DNA of 33,024 nt, taken from Bacillota bacterium (lineage in GTDB: Bacteria > Bacillota > Clostridia > Christensenellales > Aristaeellaceae). The notes under the pieces are model-generated. The model saw nothing but the letters and a program-made list of their open reading frames with translations. It had not been told where the DNA came from and did no database searches. Location: positions 1-33,024 of the forward strand of contig JAEWVC010000027.1 in the NCBI GenBank assembly GCA_023459275.1. Reading direction: 5' to 3'. Numbering within the stretch: position 1 is the first letter of the stretch; every line of letters begins with the position of its first letter. Positions 22,328 through 31,300 of this stretch are shown piece by piece. A program made the position numbers and the translations under genes.

Positions 22328-23725
22328 TTATGTTTCACCCATCCCGAAACCGCTCATAAGCGTTACCAAAATGTTGTTTTCCTCCATCCATTCCACCACG
22401 CCGTTAAGAAAGCCCGGCGGCAGCTCCAGCAAAAAGGGAATCGCCGTGCGGATGATGGGCCACTTGGCGTTGGCATAGAATGTTATAATCGTCGTATCGT
22501 TCATACAAAAAAGGTCGATCCCCTGAATTTCATCTGCGGTTAATGGCTGAAAGGATTCCTGCGTTTCCATCCAGGAGATCTGACCGTCCACCGTAATAAT
22601 AGGCACCAGCGTCTCGGGATGAAGCACGCTCACCCGGCCATCCAGCGTATCCTTTCCGTCTTCCCGGCGAAGGTTCCATGTGAGATCCGCCATGATCGTC
22701 CGGTCTTGCCCCATTGCCTCGCCCCCAAAAGCAAGGGATATCCTCCCGTTTCCCTGCGCATGGATGCCGTCAGGCAGGTCTGCTCCCGTCAAGGAAAAAT
22801 AGGCATACAGCGCATCTTCCTCCATAAGTTTCCAATCCATTTGCAGTTGGCGGCCGCTTTCCGTTGTTTGATAGATGCCTTGCCCTTCCAGCCGGTAGCC
22901 CTCCCAGCCGGGTAAACGCAGTGACCATGTAGTCTCTTCTGTTCCATATTGCACGTCATAAACGGTCTGCCCACCCAGGGTCCATTGTTCGCCCTGATCC
23001 AAAACCTGAATGTCCAGCCCAAGATTCCCCGCAGCATCCGCCGTCCATTCAGGCAGCGCATAGATGAAATCATCCGCCAGGCTATCCAAGCCTATATGCT
23101 GCAAAAGCCCCAGACGCCAGGAATAAAAAGCAGTGTTGCTGTGCAGGCTTTCCATCAGCGATGTTGCCTTTGTCACACACTCCTCCGGGCTTATGGAGCG
23201 GCTTCCATTTCCGCCTGTCAGCTCCAGCCATTGATCCAGTACGGGCTTGATCCCATGCATATAGGAGTAAGGGTCGGTAAAAACGCCGATATATTGCAGC
23301 GGTATATCGAAATAGTAATACAGCTTCAGCAGAAACGGTATATAATTGGCCGGCGTGATCACCACTGGCGCTTCTCCAAAAAGGCTGGTAACAAGGCGCA
23401 GCCTCTCCTCCCATCCTGTCAGGTGAAAGTTAACCGCGGACAGATCATGCAGATTCAAATCGCCCCGCACATCCGCCTGTCCGTTTTGAAAAACGGCATG
23501 GCCCGTTAGTTCCAGGCCTTCCAATGCCTTTTGAAGCCCATGAAGAAATCTGTCGGCAGTTTTATCAAGGGCATCGGCATCAAAAGAGGACTTTATGCTA
23601 AAATCAACACCGATTGCCCTGTCGCCTTCTGCCAGTGCCGACAGGGGAGTCATCGTATCCAATAGGGAGATCGTTAAGAAAGCCACAAGCAGGAAAACGG
23701 CAATTTTCCTTCTATGCTCCGTCAT
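22328..23725 (-). CDS. Secreted hypothetical protein downstream of the sortase
   Basis: This 465-residue protein begins with a signal sequence (RRKIAVFLLVAFLTISLLDT, cleavage probably after ALAEG). The rest is soluble-looking, with many Trp and Gly-containing beta segments (WSLRLPGWEGYRLEGQGIYQTT, ADLTWNLRREDGKDTLDGRVSVL) reminiscent of a lipoprotein-localisation or beta-sheet carrier fold. The C-terminal hydrophobic stretch (IIRTAIPFLLELPPGFLNGVV) is amphipathic rather than an obvious anchor. No LPxTG motif is present. It follows the sortase after 39 bp with GGAGAAG before the ATG, so it is likely part of that operon. I do not recognise the family. Confidence 0.8.
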   Translation of the reverse strand: MTEHRRKIAVFLLVAFLTISLLDTMTPLSALAEGDRAIGVDFSIKSSFDADALDKTADRFLHGLQKALEGLELTGHAVFQNGQADVRGDLNLHDLSAVNFHLTGWEERLRLVTSLFGEAPVVITPANYIPFLLKLYYYFDIPLQYIGVFTDPYSYMHGIKPVLDQWLELTGGNGSRSISPEECVTKATSLMESLHSNTAFYSWRLGLLQHIGLDSLADDFIYALPEWTADAAGNLGLDIQVLDQGEQWTLGGQTVYDVQYGTEETTWSLRLPGWEGYRLEGQGIYQTTESGRQLQMDWKLMEEDALYAYFSLTGADLPDGIHAQGNGRISLAFGGEAMGQDRTIMADLTWNLRREDGKDTLDGRVSVLHPETLVPIITVDGQISWMETQESFQPLTADEIQGIDLFCMNDTTIITFYANAKWPIIRTAIPFLLELPPGFLNGVVEWMEENNILVTLMSGFGMGET

Positions 23726-23764
23726 CAATGCTTCTCCATTTAATGCTCCACCGCCGGGGAGAGC

Positions 23765-25087
23765 TTATTTTCCGTTGGCAACCGCCACCAGTTTGGCACG
23801 GACCATAATACGCTGCGCATTGCTGATGCCGCCGTATGCCTGGCAGGAGAGCAGTGTCAGTGCCGGATAGCTGGTGGCGGCGGTAACGGACCAATCATTT
23901 CTCTCAATGATCGCTACCTTGACCACCTCATACTGGAAAGAACCCATTTGGGAGGTATGCATATAGATGGTGTCACCTACGGATAGCTTGTCCAAGTTCC
24001 TGAAATAATCCCGCGTGCCCGTCCGGTGGGCGCTGATGCAGAGGTTGCCAACCGTATTCGGCTCCGGCGCGCGCGGGAACATGGCGGCACCGGAACGCAT
24101 ATTGACATACATTTTGTTAAATGATCCGGAACGGTATACAGCTACCTTCAGACCGATGTCCGGAATCTCCAGCAGGTAGGAGCGTGTTACGCCCGGAGGA
24201 TCCACATCGATGGCGGCATACCCGCTTTCATCCTCCTGGTCAGCCTCTTCCTTTTTATCCTGTCCCTCAAGCGCCGCAATTTCCTTGTGCTGCGCCATAT
24301 CCGCCTTGTAATCATCCTCCGGCAGATGCAGCGCCATCATCCGAAGATAGGAGGACAACGTATCCATTTGCGCAAACAGGCTTTCCCTCGCCGGCACATC
24401 CGCCGGTCCGCCTGCGGCCACCGAAGCTGCGGCATCCTCCACCTGTTTCAAAATCGCCTCTAGTTCGGTGAGCGTCGCATAGATCATTTCCCTTGCGGCT
24501 GTAATGATCTTATCCCCGCGGGTCAGGCCGTCCGCCGCTTTTTGATTTTCCAAAGCGGCGATCTTTTCCGTGTTGGTGATCGGCTGTACCATGGTCAACA
24601 AGAAAAAGGAATTCTCCACCTGCTTGCGGGCAACCGCCAGTGCCGCGGCCACCTTCGCCTGATCGTACGGTGCGCCTGCACATTCCTCCAGCGCCTGAGC
24701 TCCCTGATTCAGCGCATCACGCATGGAGGCGGGTTCCGTACTTTCCGCCATGGCTGCAGGGAAAAGCCATTGGAAGCTGGACGGCTGGCCAACGATGCCG
24801 AACTCCTCCAGCAAGCTTGGCGGAGAGGCTGCCTCCTCCATTTCAGATGGAGAATAAACAGGGGTATCTCCCTTCTCCAACGTGGAATAGTCAACTGTCT
24901 GATACGCATCTTGATCAGGAATCACCATTTGAGCTTCCGCCTCTGCCGCTTTTCTAGCCGCAATCCCATAGTTGATTCTCTGCCATATAAGCGGTACCGC
25001 AAAGGCAAGCGTGCCCACGACAATAAGGACAACTGCCAGCGTTGTCACAAAGCGGTTCTTTCCGGCATGTGTTTTCTTCTGACTCAT
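23765..25087 (-). CDS. Sortase with an extended extracellular stalk
   Basis: This is a 440-residue membrane-anchored transpeptidase. A single membrane helix lies at about 13-35. The sortase catalytic domain covers about 308-440, with catalytic His354 (ISAHRTGTRDYF), Cys415 (TLLSC, the TLxTC-like motif) and Arg426 (NAQRIMV). Most sortases are 200-300 residues; here about 270 residues of helical, Ala/Glu-rich sequence lie between anchor and catalytic domain. It would covalently attach LPxTG-type proteins to the wall or to each other. The adjacent LPVTG protein upstream is the obvious substrate. GGAGGT lies about ten bases before the ATG. Class is uncertain (A/C/D-like features). Confidence 0.93.
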   Translation of the reverse strand: MSQKKTHAGKNRFVTTLAVVLIVVGTLAFAVPLIWQRINYGIAARKAAEAEAQMVIPDQDAYQTVDYSTLEKGDTPVYSPSEMEEAASPPSLLEEFGIVGQPSSFQWLFPAAMAESTEPASMRDALNQGAQALEECAGAPYDQAKVAAALAVARKQVENSFFLLTMVQPITNTEKIAALENQKAADGLTRGDKIITAAREMIYATLTELEAILKQVEDAAASVAAGGPADVPARESLFAQMDTLSSYLRMMALHLPEDDYKADMAQHKEIAALEGQDKKEEADQEDESGYAAIDVDPPGVTRSYLLEIPDIGLKVAVYRSGSFNKMYVNMRSGAAMFPRAPEPNTVGNLCISAHRTGTRDYFRNLDKLSVGDTIYMHTSQMGSFQYEVVKVAIIERNDWSVTAATSYPALTLLSCQAYGGISNAQRIMVRAKLVAVANGK

Positions 25088-25232
25088 CGTTCGTTTTACC
25101 TCCCATCAAGCGGGGCATCGGATGGCTGTCATGATTGTCATAACATGCTTTTCGCGCGCCATCGTTTATTCAAAGCAGTACGCCGCCTCCCAGGCGCCGT
25201 AAGCAAAAGAGCCCAATATTGGATACATACTG

Positions 25233-25261
25233 ATTATACCATAGCCGCCTGTCCTTGGAAA
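25233..25261 (-). promoter_or_regulatory. Promoter of the sortase operon
   Basis: On the minus strand TTTCCA (25261-25256) and TATAAT (25238-25233) are 17 bp apart, predicting a start near 25226 and a leader of about 140 bases before the sortase ATG. The sortase can therefore be expressed independently of the giant surface protein upstream. Confidence 0.65.
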
Positions 25262-25318
25262 TGGGTTTCTTCCCGGCCCGTTTTTTGTTACATACATGTA
25301 AAAAATTTTGACAGGAAA

Positions 25319-25344
25319 GGGGCAGCCCTTTCAAGAGCTGCCCC
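25319..25344 (-). terminator. Terminator of the giant surface-protein gene
   Basis: On the minus strand GGGGCAGC and GCTGCCCC form a perfect eight-bp stem 20 bp after the stop codon. TTTCC follows directly and a run of six Ts comes some bases later. It separates the surface-protein gene from the sortase promoter. Confidence 0.75.
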
Positions 25345-25364
25345 GGTGCGTTTTCGCTTTTGGA

Positions 25365-28300
25365 TTACTTGGCGTGCTGCCGCTTGCGGTTCCTGAGCAG
25401 AAGCAGGATGCCAGCCAGCATCAACAGTCCGCCGAAGGGTACCAGCAACATGATCCATTCACCAGTGACAGGCAGGTATCTGCTCTCAGCCCATACCAGA
25501 ACGTTTACAGGATCGGTTTCATCGCGCCCTTCCTGCGTCACGGTGGTAAGGTCTTTTGCCAGGTCCGCAGACAACACATACCTTCCGGTATTCGGCACGA
25601 TGATTTGCACACTATCATTGCCTTCAAGCGGAATGTAATTGCCTTCCACCAGGAGTACATAGTTGAAGGTGCTGGGGATTATTTCGCCATTGCTGTTCAC
25701 CTCAGCCGGAGCCAGCACCAACGTTGCCATGATGGACTGTACATGCGTAGTCGCATCTTCGAAGAGTTCTTGGTAGGCAACGCGCGGTGTCACGGCGGGA
25801 TCAGTGTTGACATCATTGGCAAAGTTGATGAAGGTGAATGCTGAATCGAATGCGTCTACCAGGTTGACCTGTACAGGAGCCGTATTCGTGTTGGTCAGCG
25901 TGAATACGTAGAACCAAGTTCTATCCTCTGTAGGATCCCCAACATACATGCTTTCCACGGTAGCCGCTTTCACCGCGGACACTTCAAACGTCACGGCCGT
26001 CGTTACGTCGTTGGAAGGAATCTCCGGATAATCCGTTTCATCATCCTTTTCCGGCGTCAGCGTCGCGTTGTTGACGATGGTAACCTCCTGCGTGTCGGTG
26101 GTGATGGCATTAATGCTGGCCACAAATTCGAGGGTGACCGTGGAAGGTGTTGTAACCTCCATGGTATCCGCGTTGAAGGCGGCCGCAGGCATATTGAAGC
26201 TCCAAGTCAGCAATTGCGGATCCACCGCATCCTGCATTTCGCCATAGCCGGTGGTCGTGAAGGATTTAAACGTGACACCAGCGGGCAACAGATCACTGAC
26301 GTTCACATTGAAGTCCCGCAAAGACCAGCTTGTGACCGTTAAGGTGTACTGAATCGTCTCACCGGGGTGAGCTGTTTCCTTATCAGTAGCTTTTTCAACA
26401 CTCATCACCGGGCCGAAGACTTCCGCTTCCACTGTGTTGCTTGTCAGTGTCGGCAATGGGGTCTCCTCTTGCTGGTCGGGGTCATGGAACACTGGCCAGT
26501 ACGGGTCATAGATCTCGGCTGTTGCAGTATTCTGGATCAGCAGATAGGCTTCTCCGTTCTGGGCATCCAACTCATCCGCCGTCACCGTAAAGGTGAAGGA
26601 GATGCTGCCCGGTATAAGCTCGCCTTCCATATACTGCGCCGCAGGGATGATCCCGCTCCAGGTAATGAGCCTGCTGGCCGCCTCATAGTTCGTGCCGGCA
26701 AGGAGCGGTGCTGTGAATTCCCTGAATGTCTGGCCATTCGCCAGGGTATCGGACAGCCCATTGACAACCACAGGAAGCAGCATCTTGTTGGTCAGGGTGA
26801 CGGTGTATTCAAACACATCGCCTCCCAATGCCTGGATCCTGACGGTGTCACCATTGATAAGTTTTCCAATCTCCACCACAGGAGTGTTCAGCGTATTGAG
26901 AATCTCTGCGCTGGTTCCGCCCTCTCCGGGGATCACGTATGCGCGGTATCCATCAGGTACCACCGTCTCCTGAACGCTGTAGAGGATCTCCTCATTGTTG
27001 CTGTCAAAGGCGGGCAGATCCGTCCAGGTATAGGTCCATCCCCATGTTTCCGCCGTTCCCAGGGTTACTGCATTCCCATACGCATCCGTACCGGCGTACA
27101 GCTGCACAGTGACGCTGTCAGGACGGTCTTCATTCTCCGCATCGTCCCAGCGCTTTGTTACAGTGAAGCTGGTGAGAAGCGTGTTGGTGACCTCGAAGAC
27201 ACCGTCTTCGTCCGAATCTCCAATCACGGTTGCGTACCCGGGTACAGCTTCTTCATCCACCCGGTAGCCCACGCTTTCGTAGGCATTGCCCACCAGCTCG
27301 TACAGCGGCATATCTTCAAAAGTGTAGCTCCAGTTGCCTTGCAGCGGCAGTTCAATACTGCCGGCTTCTTCCTCGGTTGTGCTGGCACCGACCGTCTTGT
27401 AGACAATCACCTTGATGCTGTCCGGCCGGTCCGCATGCTCTTCCCCATCCAGCCAGATCTTTTCCACCGGTATGTCGATGACAGGCATGTTGCCCATGAC
27501 GACGGTCTCGGTATCTTCGTCTACTGTACCCTCATCGATGTTGTCGGGATTTACGTAACCCCCGGGTACCGTCTCCGTCACTTCATACGACTCACCGTAG
27601 AACAAGTTGATTGTGGCCGTCTGACCCGCCTTGAGCTGGATCTCTCCATTGTTGGCCGTGTGTGTGGTTCCGCTCGGCAGCACATCATCAACCACGTAAT
27701 CCCCGGTGTAGAGACTGCCATTGATCTTTACCACAAAGGTAAAGACATCATCAACATCATGCGGCGCGCCATACACAGTCTTTGTGATTTTCAGCGTTGC
27801 CGGCTTCCGGTCGTTCGTCACTTCCAGCACCGCGGGTTCTTCCGTCTCCTGCTGCTCGTTCATGATGAACTTGAACGTGAAGTCATCCGTGCCTGTGACA
27901 ATGTAATCACCCACAGACCCGCTGTTCACATCTTCTGTTACCGTGTACGTCTCGCCGGATACGAACTCATATCCGCCCTCGCCATTGCTGTCCTTCAATT
28001 CCTTGGCCAGGCTGTAATCCGGGCTGGTAAACGCATCCGCGCTGCTGAACTTCGCCGTGAGCGTTGCACTACCGTACCCCACGCCTGCCTTGTAGAAGTT
28101 GCCTGTCACCGTGATCTCGAACTCATCGTCGCCGATCGCTGTCCAGGTCGCTTCATTCGCCAGCGTCTTGGTCACTTCCGCGCCGCTGAGCTTCCGGTCG
28201 TTCGTCACTTCCAGCACCGCGGGTTCTTCCGTCTCCTGCGCTTCGTTCACGATGAACTTGAATGTGAAGTCCTCCGTGCCTGTGACAATGTAGTCATCCA

Positions 28301-31300
28301 CAGACCCGTTGTTCACATCTTCTGCTACCGTGTACGTCTCGCCGGATATGAACTCATATCCGCCCTCGCCGTTGCTGTCTTTCAGTTCCTTGGCCAGGCT
28401 GTAATCCGGGCTGGTAAACGCATCCGCGCTGCTGAACTTCGCCGTCAGCGCCTTATTCTCTTCCAATACCCCATTCTTAATGAAGTTGCCCGTCACGGTG
28501 ATCTCGAACTCATCGTCGCCGATCACAGACCAGGTCGCTTCATTCGCCAGCGTCTTGGTCACCTGCGCGTCGCCCAATTTGCGGATGTTCGTTACCGTAT
28601 GCGTGGTGTTCGCCGCCGTATACGTGAACTCGTTGCTGTTCGCCACGTTGGCTCCGGTCACTGTGTAGTTCCCCAGAACCCCGCCGGTTACCGTCTCGTT
28701 CACGTCATAGGCGTTATTCAGCACCAGCGCCTTGGCCAGCGTCTTTTCCGCCTTGTAAGTAGTGTCAAAGTCACCCTTGCTGAAGGTCACGCTGTCGGAC
28801 GTGGTCCCGTCCGCAAACGTGCCGCCAACTGTTACGGTGAAAGTCTCGCCTGCCGCCAGCAGCCCCAGCGTTGTCGCATCCAGCTGCTTCACGATCTTTC
28901 CGCTGCCCGTCTTGCGGATGTTCGTTACCGTATGCGTATTGCTGCCTGTATATGTGAACTCGTTGCCCGTCTCGTTGGCTCCGGTCACTGTGTAGTTCCC
29001 CAGGACCCCGCCGGTCACCGTCTCGTTCACATCGTACGCCTGGTTCACCACGACCTGTTTCGCCAGATCCTTGCTCTTCTCATACAGGCTCGTGGCGCTA
29101 TTCCAGACAAACTCAGTCTTTGCAAAGCTTACACTCTGTGGCGCGGTGGTGCCATCCGCAAACGTGCCGCTTACGGCTACCGTGAAGCTCTCCGTTGCGC
29201 CCATCAGGTCGTAAGTCTGCTTATTGATCTTCTTCCAGATCGTCCCTGTTCCAGCCTTGCGATTGTTGGTCACCGCCGGGACTGCGGTTCCGCTATAGGT
29301 GAAGCTGCCGGTCCCCGTAACCGTATAGTTCGCGATGGCGCCCGAGGTCATGGTTTCGGATACCGTGTAGCTCTGCCCATACAGGAATTTATAGCTGTTG
29401 CCAGTCGTTCCGTCTCTCAGGTCCAGCGTCTTGCTCAGCGCTGCGCTGGAGAAATCGGCATAGGCGAAAGAGGCCGACAATGCCTGGTTTGCAGCCGTAT
29501 ATGCCTGCGTTGTGGCATTGTAGAACTTGCCTGTCACCGTGATCTTGAAGACGTCTGAGCCCATATTGTTCCAAGTGACCAAATTGGCCAACGTCTTGGT
29601 AGCCTTTGCATCGCCCTTCTTGCGATGGTTGGTGAGCGTGACAGTGGCATCCTTTGTAAAGGTTGTGCCAGTTCCGTTGCGCCCCAGGTATACCGTTGCC
29701 TTTGAGGGGTCACTGGAATCCGCGGGGGTGGCGCTCACAAGATCATAATTTCCGTTGGCCGTCTCCGCAATGGTGTAATTGCCAAAGGGGAGCGTGTATC
29801 CGGCGCCGATAATTGTTCCGTTCGTATCATTCGCCGTAACATTATGCGGACCGGAAGCGTCGTCTGTATCATACTTGTACTCGCTCACCTTAGAGGGCGA
29901 GGGATCGGTGCGCGTTACACCAAACTGGAAGACCGTAGAAGTTCCGTCATCCGTGACCTTCTTGACGGTAATCCGGCCCTTTTCCACGTTAACGGCCAAG
30001 GAGATATTGTTTGAAAGCAATATCCCGGACGCTTTCGTGCCATAGTAAGCCGATACCGTCAGCGGCGCGGTAGAGGTGGGCGCGTAGGTGGCGAGGTAAT
30101 CCGCCAGGAGCATATCGCCCACGTAATACTTGATGCCAGAGGCATAATTCTGCCACGCGCTTCCGCTCTCCGGGAACAAGGTGGTATTGGGGGAATGGGG
30201 TGTAATCAGCGCGGCCAGGGCAGCGCTGCTGTATACATCACCCACCGCCTCACCTAGGAAAACTGTCAAGCTGGAAGGCGTAAAAGTGGGCGTGAACACG
30301 TTGATCGTGTACGTCATCCCCGTAAGGGTGATGGTAGGATCATTGAATTCGCCCTGCTGCCCGCCAGCCCCAGGGGCAACGCCGCCCGGGTTCGAGCCGG
30401 TAGGCTTTACCGTAATGTTCATGGTATAGGTAGCGGTGGGGTCCGTAGGCGTCGCCGGAGGCGTGCTTCCGGTCCAGCTTCCCGTTGCGTAATCAGCGGG
30501 ATACCGGTAGTCCGGCTCCTTGGCATCATAGGGCAGCAACATCTGCGTCAGAACCGCGCTGGTGGTATCATACGTCCGGCCCATGCCTTTGAGCAGGTTC
30601 TCCACCACGTCTTGGGGGTCTACGTCGATGGGCACGTTTACTTCCGGCAGGGGGTAGGAAACCAGCGTATTGGCTTCGTTCAAGGTACCTTCCGGCTTGT
30701 AAAGGGCTGTGTCCGAACCGTTGGTCCAGGCATAGTTGTCGCCCATGTAATCTTCCTTGGCCGTTACCTTGAAGGTACGCACCACCGAGGCGGAGGCACC
30801 GGTAGGCAGGGATCCGTCACTGTTGAGCGTTTGAGCAGCAACCGTCACATTCCAGACGATATACTGCCGCCCCGTGCTATCGGTCATCACCGTACCGCCG
30901 TCCCCAACGTCGCTTTGCTTCACCTCAAACCTAGGATCGATATAGTCCACCAGCCGCGCCTGCAAGTTTGTGCTGATGTCCTGCTGGATCTCGTTGAACA
31001 TGTTCTGCAGATCGGCGTCAGTAAGCGCCGTCTTCAGATATTGGCTGGAAGGCGAGGAAACAATATCGGCCACATCTCCGGCGCCTTCGCCGCCCAGATT
31101 GATGCCGTAAATTTTCGCTCCATATGTGGAACCCTTAAGCGTGTTCGCATTCGCAATGGCATCAAGCCTGGCCGTTCTGTTGTCGCCGTAGCCGCCCGTG
31201 GGCCTGTTGAATTCGCCGTCGGAAAAAAAGACCACAATCCTTGTCCGGGCCCCTGTATATGTGTCGGAACTCTCGTAAGCCACGCTAAGACCCATCTGCG

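Noticed and set aside
19774..23755. 15-base sequence TAATGCTCCACCGCC present at 19774-19788 and 23741-23755
   Set aside because: About one such match is expected by chance in a window of this size, and the flanks do not align.
26367..29558. Long plus-strand open frame of over 1,000 codons opposite the giant gene
   Set aside because: It is the shadow of the strongly biased codon use in the giant surface-protein gene; its translation is Arg/His/Cys-rich and has no domain.
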